Positions 50,205 through 61,448 are shown, numbered from the stretch's first letter. The stretch is DNA of 64,000 nt from Cylindrotheca closterium (GCA_933822405.4 CAKOGP040000224.1:355868-419867); one strand, 5' to 3'. Made by a program: numbers and translations. The notes: generated by a model not told the origin, from the sequence alone.

Positions 50205-52004
50205 CTACTCCCCAGTTGCCTTCCTTCGAAAGTTACGAAAGTGTGAAGACACCTGTTGGTAATTCACGAGGTTAGATGAATGTCCATCCATCATCTTGGG
50301 ACGCGCACAAAGAACTAACGAAGGCATACCTTCACCTCGGCAACTTTGTCCGAGACCTCTATCCATCTTGCATTGTCGATATGTTTCAAGAATCTACCCC
50401 CATTGCTCTTTACTGTTCCCACCAGGATATCAGAGATTTCTTTCTTCCTACCTCTGTTTGAGGCATTGTATTCTTCAGCCATATTTTCCACGAGTTGACG
50501 AAGTTTTTTATTTCCCGGGTAGGTATACTTTCGTCCCAATACAACATCGTCATCAGAAATGGTCTCTACTATCGGACCTGTCTGATGTTCAGTGAAATCT
50601 CTAGCAATACCCCTTTGAATTGATACACGTGGACGGTTTTGATTCCTGAACATTTGTGTTAACTTGAGGCGGACTTCTGACAGGGGAACCTCTTGCCAAT
50701 CCAGGCCACTTTCACTGGGCTTCAGAAACCTACCACCATTCCATCGTATCGATTCCATAATGAGACTGACTGCATTGCGCTTGTCTTTTGAGCTACCATT
50801 TTTGTATGTCTCAGCGTGATGTGCCACTAGAGTTCGAAGACGCTCGTTCCCACCATTGTTGACTGTTCTGCCTAGAAACAAAACATCATTTTCGTTTGGC
50901 GGTACCTCATAGCTGGAATCCTCTTCACCTTGAGGTCCACGCTCCGAACGAAGGCATTTCCGGAACCAAGACATCTGGTTTTCCAAAATACCATCGTTGC
51001 TGAGCGACGATATTGGAAACGCAGCTCGTGGAATGCCGAAGGTTGACAACAAGTATTGGCATTCTTGATGTGAGCCTGTGTGTAACTTTAGTTTGGCTTT
51101 CATTTGTGCACTACACACTGCAATCGCCGCCTTGGCTACCAAGGCCTCTTTTCCATCACCATCCATGCAAATGTGAATTCCTGCAACATGAAAGGGCATA
51201 GACTGTAGTCGTTGCCTGAAAGATAAGTAAAGGTCCAATCACCCCATAATAGTGTGCAGGACCACGTACCATGCCCATCCTTGTGTTCTCGAGCATTCCT
51301 GCTCCGCCCATGGAATCTCGAAACCTTCCCACACTATAGCTGACTACGACTATTCCACGAGTGTCGTTACCAAGCGATTCGATCATTTTGAAGTGGAAAT
51401 AGAACCTAGCCCTCAGTTCATTGGTCAATGTTTTGTAAGACCTCAGGCCTGGGAATTGTAGAAGCAAAGTCCGATTAGAACTGTCTTTGAGTCGAGAAAG
51501 CTGATAGCTTCCATTAAGCAAGCACTCAGTGTCATCCTCGTCCAAATCATGAAGTGTAATGTCCTTGGTGAGCTTGTCTGTTCCAAAAAGCTTCGACTTC
51601 ATATCGAAGTATCTAATCATATTATCTGCTGATGCCTTGGGATCGTAGCGTCTTCCTCTTAAGAAGGTCATTCGGATGGAATCATTGCGGACGTACTCTT
51701 GGTTCATGGTTTCTGCCGATTCGTAAGCAGTCCCTGGCTTCAGATATTGCAAATGGTCGTCTAGCTCAGTGAGCATACGCTTGATTTCTTCTGAATTTTC
51801 GGAGATATTCTCAGAGACTCCATGTAGTTCCTCTTGCTCACGCTGAAGCTCGTCAAAACTGAGATGTTTCATTCCTTTCACCAAAATGTCATCGACTTCA
51901 TTATTCGCCAATCTATTACGCTTCCCATTTTCTGGTAGCGGATCATAACGTTTGAAACTGAGGCACCGGCAATCTGCCCCTTCGTAACCAACAGATGTAC
52001 TCAT
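50205..52004 (-). CDS. CRAL-TRIO (SEC14-like) + two DUF6824 domains, paralog 2
   Basis: Exons 52004-51270, 51202-50330 and 50252-50205 with introns of 67 and 77 nt; 551 aa. The short last exon encodes VSSHFRNFRRKATGE and matches the end of paralog 1 (VSSHFRNNRRGKSTGDEN). The first splice gives ENTRMGM-SMPFHVAGIHICM, in register with the other paralogs. The start is ATG at 52004 (MSTSVGYEG); the longer frame starts at TTG. Domains in order: CRAL-TRIO about 90-300 (DPKASADNMIRYFDMKSKLF, KLHTGSHQECQYLLSTFG), DUF6824 about 345-435 (NENDVLFLGRTVNNGGNERL...GGRFLKPSES...WQEV) and 455-545 (DDDVVLGRKYTYPGNKKLRQ...GGRFLKHID...WIEVSD). It is head to tail with paralog 1, 596 bp apart. Confidence 0.85.
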
Positions 52005-52578
52005 GGTACAGAACTTGTTATGAAAAGGCACCAATTGCGGGGTAGAACAACATTGTTTCTTCGAGGGGTGCGCAAAGGGTACAAATATTGCGTCATTATT
52101 TCCCGCTATACTATGTTTCTCCTTTTTATTTTCTCCGAGATGATGAGTCTCTCGGTGTATACGGTATTATATTCGATACCGGTTCCACATTTCTTACAAC
52201 AATTCTACCATTATTATGAATGCAGCGTAATACAGTAGCTTTATATTGTTTGGCATGAAACAACCTGTCTGCGTATACGGGAATCTTTAAAAAAACAGTA
52301 CAGAAGCTATCAGCAACATTGAATATACCGTTCAATGTTGGCTTCCATGAAATCGAAAATCTTGCGCACTTCCACCAAATAAACTTCATTCGCTATCATC
52401 CGGATGAATATAGTGGCCATATGCAGCATTTCATCACAAGTAGCGCCAGATAGATCGATTTTCATATTGTACTTGGAATGATCCAACTTCTGGAGATTCC
52501 ATTTTTGCCGAGTCAGACTCACGGTATAAGCCGGGAACGAAACTGTAAAATATATGATGATCACATACGCTCAAGCAA
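52005..52578. other. Intergenic region
   Basis: No gene supported. A short minus-strand frame (52310-52564) looks somewhat protein-like, but no splice link to the upstream gene was found. Confidence 0.5.
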
Positions 52579-54912
52579 TCATCGCTCCAAATCTGGGTGT
52601 GTCAATGGTGAGATTTCCCCTCTATCCCTCAAAAAGTGGAACCAGGAACTTCCCATTTCCTTGTAAGCTTCGGTCGTTAAAAAGCCGCGTTGCCCTTTAT
52701 TTTGATCCGTACTTTGATCTCTGGTTTGCTCCAAGTATTCGTCGTCTGCAGAACTTAGGCTCGACTTTAATTCGGAACTTACTTCTTGATCCGGCTGCTT
52801 GTTGCTTGAGGCAGATCGTCGTTTTTGCTTGAGAACGGCAGCGGGAGCTGAAGATCGTCGTTTGTCCTTAACACTGCTAATGTCTGCGGCGGATGACCGC
52901 CTCTTCTCCTTTACGATCTTGATATCCGGAGCAGAAATCCTTCTATTTTGTCCTTTCATCTTTCCGTCATCAGACTTCTTCTTCTGCTTCACCTTCAAAT
53001 CAGAGCCTGAGGAGCGTCGCTTCTGCTTTTTCTTGTCAGAATCAGAGGACCTTCGATTCTTCTTTGTGGCAGAGTCCGGGGATTTCCCTTGGTCGTTCGT
53101 TTCATTTTCGAAATCTGTCTGCAATTCGATTACGTCCTCCTTGACCTTGTTGATGCTCCTCCTTTTGCTCTTTTTCGTGGCAGATTCGGGCGATTTTCCT
53201 TGGTCACTCCCTCCGATTTCGGAATCTGTCTGCAATCCGATTACCTCCTCCTTATCCTTGTTTAGGCTCTTCCTTTTGCTCTTCTTATTCTTCTTGGAAG
53301 ACGCAGACTTGTGCGACGGGCTAGAATCGTTGCTGCCCACGGACCTTTGGGATGATTGCTTCTTTCCCATTTTCTTGCTGGATTCTCGTTTCTTCAGCAT
53401 CTTTCTAAGATCTTTTGTCTCGTTTTCATCCTTACCGGGACTATTGACCAAGGATATCGAAGAGCGTTGCTTCTTGTCCAATTTTTTGCTGGACTGTCGT
53501 TTCTTCATCATTTTTCGAAGATCCTTTGCCTCTTTTTCATCCTTCTTCGTGCTACTGCTCAAGGATCGTTGAGATGATTCACTTTTGTCCAGTTTCTTGC
53601 TGGACTGTCCTTTCTTCATACTTTTTCTAAGATCCTTTGTTTCGTCCTCATTGCGCTCGGAGATACTGGCTAAGGACCGTTGGGATGACTTCTTTTCCAA
53701 TTTCTTGCTGGACTGCCGTTTCTTCATCATTTTCCTCAGGTCCTTTGTCTCATTTTCATCCTTGCGATCCGATCCCGACCGATCCGATCCCGAAAAACTG
53801 GCATTCTCGTCACCGCCTTTGTTTTCTGTTTCAGGCTTCCTTTCACTGTCATCCAAACTATTAGGCAGAATGACAGTTGTCGCACTGGACATCGCAGCTG
53901 TCGTGACTGTACTGGCATTCGAGCGCAAAGTCCGCAGGTCCATTTCCTGTTGTTCCTCCTTTTCCATCAACTCTCGATACGCCTTTTTTGCCAACTTGGC
54001 ATCCCTTTTCGCAATCTTCAAGGCAACTGCCGTACTTTCTGCTGAAACGGAGAGTGACAATTCCGCCAAGGCATCCGGATTGGAAGATCCTCTTTCAATT
54101 TGAAAATCTTGTTCGTCCATTACCTTTTCAATCATCGTATCGACCCGCTGATCAATTTGAGAGCTCGTGCACTGCACCCAGTACTCCAATCCCCGCATGG
54201 TTTCTGGATTTTTCGTCTTGCCATTATTGATCCGGTCAATCAGTTTATTTCTGGCTTCCGTCCGGAGCATGGTTTCGAGGGAACTGTAAAAGCATTTGGC
54301 AAACTCTTCCTCCGAAAAGTCGTCAAGTGTCATGTACTCATAGGTGTGATTGACCGTGCTAAATTTGACACCCTTCTTTGATAGATCCAGGCCAACCCGC
54401 GACTGTTCCATAATTTCTTGTTCATCCTTGGCGTCGACGTCCTTCCACTCCCAAGATACCAAAGAGGAACTGGATTTGTTCATTTTTTCTTTCATATCAA
54501 ATCTGCTGCTACACGACAGCAACGATGCGTTCGACAAGGACCTGTTCCTTTTCTGTGTCTTCGGGGCGTTTGCTCTGTCGTTCAACGCAAGAGTGTTGGA
54601 GGAAGGATCGAAATAGAGTCCTTCGTCATCGCTGTGATTATTGACGATACTCATATCCCATATCGTCGACATTTGTTGGGGTTCTTTGTCCTTGGGCAAT
54701 GGACTGGAGGTAATAGAATCATCATCTTCCTCGACGTCGTCGTCCAAATCATTTTCCGAATCATCTTCCACTTTTTCCCAAATCCACGATATGGAAGAGT
54801 CTGACTGATACCCCTTGCTCGAAGCCTTAATTTTTGGTGCCGGTGGTTTATTCGACTCGTCATCCACTGTCCAGTCGTTGTTTATGGAATACAAGGACTG
54901 GGGTTTATTCAT
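52579..54912 (-). CDS. Hypothetical low-complexity protein with Lys/Ser repeats, large paralog
   Basis: 777 aa, single exon. The N-terminus is acidic and includes ISWIWEKVEDD. A conserved domain lies near 180-320: DDFSEEEFAKCFYSSLETML, MRGLEYWVQCTSSQIDQRVD, MIEKVMDEQDFQIE, and KIAKRDAKLAKKAYRELMEK; the protein at 57.2 kb shares it. From about 400 to 540 four repeats of ~33 residues have the form (E/D)-x-x-(T/A)KDLRK-(M/S)-(M/L)-KK-(R/G)-(Q/E)-SSKK followed by a Ser-rich part. The rest is Lys/Ser-rich with KSKRRS-(I/L)NK and RRSS-type sites. Diatoms have many such basic disordered proteins; no known family or role. No signal peptide is seen. Confidence 0.68.
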   Translation of the reverse strand: MNKPQSLYSINNDWTVDDESNKPPAPKIKASSKGYQSDSSISWIWEKVEDDSENDLDDDVEEDDDSITSSPLPKDKEPQQMSTIWDMSIVNNHSDDEGLYFDPSSNTLALNDRANAPKTQKRNRSLSNASLLSCSSRFDMKEKMNKSSSSLVSWEWKDVDAKDEQEIMEQSRVGLDLSKKGVKFSTVNHTYEYMTLDDFSEEEFAKCFYSSLETMLRTEARNKLIDRINNGKTKNPETMRGLEYWVQCTSSQIDQRVDTMIEKVMDEQDFQIERGSSNPDALAELSLSVSAESTAVALKIAKRDAKLAKKAYRELMEKEEQQEMDLRTLRSNASTVTTAAMSSATTVILPNSLDDSERKPETENKGGDENASFSGSDRSGSDRKDENETKDLRKMMKKRQSSKKLEKKSSQRSLASISERNEDETKDLRKSMKKGQSSKKLDKSESSQRSLSSSTKKDEKEAKDLRKMMKKRQSSKKLDKKQRSSISLVNSPGKDENETKDLRKMLKKRESSKKMGKKQSSQRSVGSNDSSPSHKSASSKKNKKSKRKSLNKDKEEVIGLQTDSEIGGSDQGKSPESATKKSKRRSINKVKEDVIELQTDFENETNDQGKSPDSATKKNRRSSDSDKKKQKRRSSGSDLKVKQKKKSDDGKMKGQNRRISAPDIKIVKEKRRSSAADISSVKDKRRSSAPAAVLKQKRRSASSNKQPDQEVSSELKSSLSSADDEYLEQTRDQSTDQNKGQRGFLTTEAYKEMGSSWFHFLRDRGEISPLTHPDLER

Positions 54913-55385
54913 GATTGTAGTATTTGTGTGATGGACAAGTAAGTATCTGTGCCGTTCTGTTGTGAAGTACTGTATGTACAGTATGGCTTCAACCTTTTGT
55001 TCTGATCTTTCCCAATTGTTGCTGACAAGCGCACATGCGGCGCGAGGAGTTTTGCCGCTTTTGCTATGAGGGTTTTACGATAAGCGGGAAATTTACTGCC
55101 GACATTCCGGATCGCGCATCATGCACCATGTGCGAAATATTTGGTCGGAAGAGACAAAATCTCACGAAACCTACCATAAATGTATCTTTTGTTTCAGTAC
55201 CGATACGAGACTGGACCCTCAGCAACTCGTCTGTCTGTCGTCCAATTTAAACGGGGGGAAGCACTTTTCTCTAGTCTTCCCCCATTATGTTTTGCAGTCA
55301 AATTTAGGGGCCCCAAGTTCTACTTTTGGGTCGAATCGAAACACGACAAACCAGTTCGAAACACGACAACAGATTCCGAAACGCG
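54913..55385. other. Intergenic region, left flank of the foldback element
   Basis: No gene. The last ~50 bases (from 55336) contain two or three units of the CGAAACACGAC minisatellite that continues on the right side of the element. Confidence 0.6.
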
Positions 55386-55608
55386 TAATCGAAGATTACC
55401 CGGCGCCGCCTCCACTCCTGGGCTTGAATCGCATGATGTAGTCTTTGTCTGGAGAGATCGCGCACGTATGCTACCATGGAAACTGTGGCAAAAGCCCGAT
55501 GCTACATACGAGAAGCGAGTAGGTTTGGCACAGTAGCGAGGTACTAAGTTAGTGACTGGTTTGCACCGAGGTCGAATCATAGGATTCGAAAAGGACAATC
55601 AATAGGAT
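55386..55608 (+). repeat. Foldback element arm A
   Basis: Reverse complement of 55830-56052 and 56367-56589. It starts TAATCGAAGATTACCCGGCG and ends GGACAATCAATAGGAT. Confidence 0.9.
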
Positions 55609-55829
55609 TGACAGACAAACCCGGACCAAATGGGGTACCGAGCTATGGTGCAAATGAGAGAGAGGGTGGTGAGGGCGGGAAAAGCAAAAAGAGCTGACGG
55701 TCTTGACCGAGCAGCTAAACTCCTTCTATCGCCTCCATCATCCCACAAGCTCCCATTGCGAACAATGTCTTCTCCAAATCTTCCGTCCTCTTCGTCGACA
55801 CTCTTCGCTCCGTCCGCCAACCGTGTACT

Positions 55830-56052
55830 ATCCTATTGATTGTCCTTTTCGAATCCTATGATTCGACCTCGGTGCAAACCAGTCACTAACCTAGTACCTC
55901 GCTACTGTGCCAAACCTACTCGCTTCTCGTATGTAGCATCGGGCTTTTGCCACAGTTTCCATGGTAGCATACGTGCGCGATCTCTCCAGACAAAGACTAC
56001 ATCATGCGATTCAAGCCCAGGAGTGGAGGCGGCGCCGGGTAATCTTCGATTA
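55830..56052 (-). repeat. Foldback element arm A'
   Basis: Starts ATCCTATTGATTGTCC and ends CCGGGTAATCTTCGATTA, inverted relative to 55386-55608; it is nearly identical to 56367-56589 in direct orientation. Confidence 0.9.
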
Positions 56053-56366
56053 TAGATCGGCAAGACGGGAGACGTATGGGCGTTTCTAGCTCTTCCTTAG
56101 TCTCAATTTCCGTCGTGTCGATTACGGCGCGTCGCTTCAGTGAAGTACACGGTTGGCGGACGGAGCGAAGAGTGTCGACGAAGAGGACGGAATGATTTGG
56201 AGAAGACATTGTTCGCAATGGGAGCTTGTGGGATGATGGAGGCGATAGAAGGAGTTTAGCTGCTCGGTCAAGACCGTCAGCTCTTTTTTGCTTTTCCCGC
56301 CCTCACCACCCTCTCTCTCATTTGCACCATAGCTCGGTACCCCATTTGGTCCGGGTTTGTCTGTCA

Positions 56367-56589
56367 ATCCTATTGATTGTCCTTTTCGAATCCTATGATT
56401 CAACCTCGGTGCAAACCAGTCACTAACCTAGTACCTCGCTACTGTGCCAAACCTACTCGCTTCTCGTATGTAGCATCGGGCTTTTGCCACAGTTTCCATG
56501 GTAGCATACGTGCGCGATCTCTCCAGACAAAGACTACATCATGCGATTCAAGCCCAGGAGTGGAGGCGGCGCCGGGTAATCTTCGATTA
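56367..56589 (-). repeat. Foldback element arm A''
   Basis: Direct copy of 55830-56052. It is preceded by the spacer in reverse orientation (56144-56366), so this half is an inverted, truncated second copy. Confidence 0.9.
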
Positions 56590-56816
56590 CAAGATTTTTC
56601 GAAAGACGACAAGATTTTTTGAAAGACGACAAGAAATTTCGAAAGACGACAAGATTTTTTGAAAGACGACCAGCACCCCCGATTGACAAGATTTTTCGAA
56701 AGACGACAAGATTTTTCGAAAGACGACAAGAAATTTCGAAAGACGACAAACCAATTCGAAAGACGACAAACTCGAATGAAACACGACAAATCAATTTGAA
56801 ACACGACAAAATATTT
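56590..56816 (+). repeat. 20-bp minisatellite (CAAGATTTTTCGAAAGACGA)n
   Basis: About ten units, the last ones of the form CGAAACACGACAAATCAATT. One break occurs at 56660-56688 (CAGCACCCCCGATTGA). The same unit family stands before the foldback element at 55336-55385. Confidence 0.9.
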
Positions 56817-57237
56817 TTCGGAAAACTGTAATGCCCCCTTTTAAACAACTCCCCCTAAAGAATGATGTATTCGCTCCCCGTAAATTCAATACGCAAAATC
56901 CCCCTTAAAACGACGAAGGACGGACGAGTTGCGGAGGGTCCTGACGTTAGAAATCGAAACAGGTATAATGCTTAGGAATTATCAAAAATATTTATTGGTT
57001 TCCTTTTGCGAATACATGAAGCATCTAGGTGAGGTACGAACCATACAAACTTCATCATGCTCGCTTCATTGACAATGAAATGCCGTTATAAATTGGGAAG
57101 TGAATGTGTGTACTACCGGTACTGTAGTATGAAAAGGAGAGTAGTGGGTAGAAGATACAGTAGTATAATACGTGTTACCAAAAATTACAATATACAGTAG
57201 TTATAATTTTAAAAATCACAGTGTAGGCGAAGTTCCA
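56817..57237. other. Intergenic region
   Basis: No gene. One TACCGGTA palindrome lies at 57114. Confidence 0.5.
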
Positions 57238-58452
57238 TCATAGATCCCACCAACTGCTTCTTCTTTGCATCATCGGCTCGTCATCATCCTCACTTTCGTG
57301 ATCTGGAATTGGGGGTAGTATTAGAGAGCACCTTCTGCTTGGTGCTACTAGTGTTGCATTCTTGGTTTGCATCTGGCTGGTAGCTACCAAAAAGCGATCA
57401 TCTTCGTCTGAGCTCAAGCTGTTCTGGTTTAGCTCGCTGGAAGAACCGATAGTCTCAGGTGCAGTAGCGACAGTATCAGCACTTGTCTTTGTGGAATCAT
57501 GCTTTTCCTTTTTGGGTTGTTTCTTGCCCTTGTTCTTCTTGCTCTTTTTAGAGGAAGACGATTTACTTGATTTCTCTGATTTGACAGAACCTTCATCAGC
57601 AGTCGGTCGATCATTCCTGTAGATCACAGAAGAAGAGCGTCTTTCCTTCTTGTCCTGCTTCATCTTCTTTTCCTTCTTTTTCTTCTTGCCCTTCTTTTCA
57701 GAAGTAGGGCTATCAGAAACATTGCTGTTACGCTTCGATGACCTTCTGCGCTTGGCCTTTTTCTTGTCTTGGGTTGGCTCGTATGTACTCAAAGTGGAGG
57801 GCATGATGTAGTTTCCAATGGATCCATTGTGGACCATTTCAATGTAAGCTTCTTGGGCTTGCTTGGCATCTTCTGCTCCCATCCGTCTTGCCGCTTCAGC
57901 ACTGTCCATTGTGACGTATTGGGCCGCAACGGAAAGTGTATATTCATCGAAGATGTTTTCATCAATCTGATCGTCTTGTTCGTCCATGACCAGATCAATC
58001 ACAGCATCCACTCGTTCATCGATTACTTTACTTGTTTCCTCGCAATAGTACTCCAATCCTCGAAGAATTTCACATTCATCTTCATCATTGATTCCTTTAT
58101 CGATCTTTTCAATGATATCCTCACGCGAAGAAGTCATTACATTACGTTCAGCCTTGGTGTAAAAGCATTTCAATGCTTCTTCTTCTGTGTAATCCACAAG
58201 GTGAATACAGGGCTGACAATCAATGTCTGCTGAAAATCGAACTCTGTAGGGTTCTTCCTCCTCTTGAATGACAACGGGCGTTCTCTCTGACAGACTGAGA
58301 GAGGTCATAGAAACCGCTTTCAGGGCTGGCAAGTCGGTCTCATCATCGTATTTCCAAAGCCAATCAATGGAGCCAGTAGACTCGTTCATCTTTTCTTGCA
58401 CCCGGTCTAAACGAGCGGATCGCATCTTCATGGTGGTTCCTCCTGGACACAT
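57238..58452 (-). CDS. Hypothetical low-complexity protein, small paralog of the 52.6-kb gene
   Basis: 404 aa, ATG at 58452 (MCPGGTTMKM); the frame upstream starts at TTG. It shares with the large paralog a Trp-containing N-terminal motif (SIDWLWKYDDE versus SISWIWEKVEDD) and the domain near 75-215: VDYTEEEALKCFYTKAERNV, LRGLEYYCEETSKVIDERVD, VIDLVMDEQDDQID, GAEDAKQAQEAYIEMV. The second half is Lys/Ser-rich (RRRSSKRNSN, KKGKKKKKEKKMKQDKK) without the four DLRK repeats of the large paralog. It ends in MMQRRSSWWDL. The two genes lie on the same strand and are separated by the foldback element and minisatellite. No known family. Confidence 0.68.
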   Translation of the reverse strand: MCPGGTTMKMRSARLDRVQEKMNESTGSIDWLWKYDDETDLPALKAVSMTSLSLSERTPVVIQEEEEPYRVRFSADIDCQPCIHLVDYTEEEALKCFYTKAERNVMTSSREDIIEKIDKGINDEDECEILRGLEYYCEETSKVIDERVDAVIDLVMDEQDDQIDENIFDEYTLSVAAQYVTMDSAEAARRMGAEDAKQAQEAYIEMVHNGSIGNYIMPSTLSTYEPTQDKKKAKRRRSSKRNSNVSDSPTSEKKGKKKKKEKKMKQDKKERRSSSVIYRNDRPTADEGSVKSEKSSKSSSSKKSKKNKGKKQPKKEKHDSTKTSADTVATAPETIGSSSELNQNSLSSDEDDRFLVATSQMQTKNATLVAPSRRCSLILPPIPDHESEDDDEPMMQRRSSWWDL

Positions 58453-59848
58453 CTTCAAATATGATAGTAAGACGCGAGACTAAAGTTTGCGACTGATTGA
58501 CTCACTGCTCTCACAGTCGTTGCATAATGCCGGGATTTGGTGCCCAAAAAGTGTTGCGTTGCAACTGATTCTCCGGTGTGCGGAAGTTGGAAAGGACTAG
58601 AACGACGTTAGGACATTTTTGATTTTGTGCTTATGTACTCGAACTTGAGTTTTATAATCGACCTTTTCACCAGATAAAGTGGGAATATATAAGGTTTGGA
58701 GGTGGATAAAGTAGTCAATTGTAAAGCATATAAATGTTGTCGAAAGCAACTGGTAAAAGTTGGTGTTAGAGCGGATGTCGAAGTTCGAAGTGTGAGTCAG
58801 TCGAACGGTCACTAGTTTCGGAAGTAGATAAGGAATTATAGCACAAATAGGACCACCGGACCACATACCAAGTTTGGTGGGGCCCTTCGATCACTTCTAA
58901 ATGTCCGTACTTTGTCCCCGCGCCACAAGACGGAGAGACTTCTTGTAGAAATGGAGAACCGGAGAAACTGTATTCCTCCCATGCAGTCTCACGACGACGG
59001 GACAGTTTCGGAGGGTTCAGGTCATGCAATCACGCTCATCTGGCGGCATCAAAAGGTTCCGCGGCATGACACTTTTGGTACCGCACAGTGCGAACAGGAT
59101 TATTCCTGTTCGCGCTGAACTATTAAAAAGCGGTATTCAACTTCGGTTCGCTAAAGATTCACTATCAGGCACCCATCAGGAGAACGGTGCCGAGCTTTTG
59201 AAATACCTCAAAAGTCTCATCTACATTTGAGTAGTTGCCTTCAAATTAGGATTTCCAGGAAGAATTATTATACTCTGATTTGGTATAAAACAAGTCTCCC
59301 TTTCAAGTCAACTCTTCTTGCAACTGTGGTAAGACGGCCCTTGTATCTTTGAAATCTGGCAAAGCTGCAATTGACGGTATCTACCCAGAAAGATGACTCT
59401 GATCTATTTTACATGTTTCGGAAGTGGCGGTACGTATTAAATAATACATTTACTTTTGAACTTGAAGTGCAACCGACGGAGCGCAGAAGCTGTACAAGGT
59501 TCTATTTTGCCCTCACATGATAGTTCTCAAGCATTTAACACAAATTTCGCGGTTTGCTCTTTTGAAAATCCTTCTCCGAGCCACATGGAACGCGGAGAAT
59601 TTGCTGACTCCACACAAAACACATATTGTAAACTGCTAGGAAGTCCCCCAACTTGAGCGGAAACACAATTGTGTGAATTTTTTCCTGCAGTCGATAGTCG
59701 ATATCATAAAAACCGTGGATCAGTGCAACACCACCTCATCATCGTCTCACCTGCTACAGGTACTGTATCGACAAAGCAATTCCTTCGCAGTTAGACATTG
59801 TAGACGTCAAATCCGCAGCAACGTCTACAGTCTAGTCACTCCAATACG
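58453..59848. other. Long intergenic region with one strong hairpin
   Basis: Promoters of two divergent genes. No gene is supported; short frames near 58912-59230 and 59456-59656 match nothing recognised. A perfect 10-bp hairpin lies at 59090-59113. Confidence 0.5.
59090..59113. other. 10-bp perfect hairpin
   Basis: GCGAACAGGA, loop TTAT, TCCTGTTCGC. It lies in non-coding DNA 736 bp before the plus-strand SEC14-DUF6824 gene. Function unknown. Confidence 0.7.
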
Positions 59849-61448
59849 ATGACTAGCTTCGACCTTCACTTCAAGAAGCAATCCCAACCATATTTTAGCA
59901 ATTGTCTGTCACCTAAATTGGGGCCATCATCACAAGAGCAATCGGAATCCTGTTTTGGCAACCCTACGAATCTGAATGCTGTAACGATACGAAATATGAA
60001 CAGCGGGAGAGAGAATGCCAATGCCAGCCCGTTTTTTGGGGATGCTCTCGAGTTCTTAAAGCCACCATCCCGCTCACATCCACAGGGGCAGCAATTTCAG
60101 CAGACACGAGAGAAAACGAAAGAACTGGATGCTCTATTGGCCAAATCTATGGCGGAATTGAGCTTTCAAGAACGACAAGAGCATCAAGAAGTTTTACATG
60201 GGGTGGCATCAGCAACACAAGAAGATGAAGCACAGATCGAAAAGTGGCTTCAGGAGTTGGACGACCGACTACAAGATAGAACATCAAAATCAAATTGGGA
60301 TTCGAAAATCAGCGCTTATGTATATGCAAATCAAACGAATCCAGAACATGTGAAAAATCGAATGTTGCGACTCATGTTCTTGAGAGGCAATCAATATCAT
60401 CCAGAGTCAGCCGCAGATCAGCTGATTCGTTTCTTTGCCACAAAGGAGGGGCTATTTGGCAGAGACAAGCTATGCAAGGACATCACCCTAAACGATATGG
60501 ACGAGGACGGCAAGAAGGCAATCCTCAGCGGAGCCCTTCAGATTCTAGGACAAGATCAAGCGGGACGACAAATCATGTTGGAATTTACGTCTCTGAGAAA
60601 AGATATCCCTTCGTTGCAAAGTGAACTGCGTGCCAGATACTACCTCTTCTTAAATGTCCTGATGAATAATCCCCAAGCTCAAATCAAGGGTATCGTTCTG
60701 ATAATATATGGAGTCGAACAGTTCCAAGATCAATCCGGTGGCAAAGGGTTTGTGGAGAATACCTCCATGGCACTCAGTCTTCCGCTCCAATTCGCGGGGT
60801 TTCATTTGTGCATCAGCGACCTCAAACAATACGTCGTTTGCGCTGGAGCGTTGAAGGTCGCTCCTACCAAATGGCGGGCCCGCTTCAAGGTTCATTTTGG
60901 TTCTCATTTGGAATGCCAGTATCTTCTTTCCACCTATGGCATTTCCATTGAAAATTTGCCCTTGATACCAGATACGAACGAAGCACGGATGGATTATCAT
61001 TGGCAATGGTATCGGGAATGTTTTTTGAAAGAGTGCAATAACAGCAGCAGCAGCAACAACAACAACAAAAATGCAAATGTGGAATATTCTTCCGATTTGC
61101 CCAAATTCCTTTGGAACTTGCCGTACATTCCTCGTAGGAACGATGTCCTATTTCATCGGCGCAAGTGCAACAATGGAGGGAATCTACGATTGCGTGCACT
61201 GACGCGGAACCTCTTGCAGGCCTACAACAACGGGAACAAACACGTCAAGCGGGAATTGGTGGATTATATGATTACCGACATTGCCAACACGGGAGGACGA
61301 TTCTTAAAGCAAGAGGAGGGGAAGCGCCATCAGCATGATGAGCAGCAGTCTGACAGTGATAGCAGTGATGGTTGGAAACTTGTGGAGGAACCCGAGATTC
61401 GAGAAAAGATTAGTCAAATGTTCCGAAATCATAGGCGCCCAAATGTCC

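Larger units (their letters stand above)
55386..56589. mobile_element. Foldback-type element with 223-bp inverted arms and a truncated inverted copy
   Basis: Arm A (55386-55608) is the reverse complement of arm A' (55830-56052), with about one mismatch in 223 bp. They flank a ~221-bp spacer S. After 91 bp a third arm A'' (56367-56589) follows in the A' orientation, preceded by the spacer in reverse (56144-56366). The whole is A-S-A'-(91 bp)-S'-A''. Both outer ends read TAATCGAAGATTACCC inward. No transposase is present. Short frames inside the arms (MSFSNPMI-type, about 70 residues) repeat with the arms and look incidental. Minisatellite sequence lies on both sides, so the element seems to have inserted in, or spread with, that array. 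Confidence 0.75.

Noticed and set aside
52310..52564. Minus-strand frame as a possible 3' exon of the 52.6-kb gene
   Set aside because: The sequence looks protein-like, but I found no good donor near the end of the upstream frame; the only GT-AG pair seen would make a ~28-nt intron.
55840..56622. Repeated ~71-residue frames beginning MSFSNPMI in the foldback arms
   Set aside because: They occur once per arm, simply follow the repeat, and have no recognisable domain; not convincing as transposon proteins.
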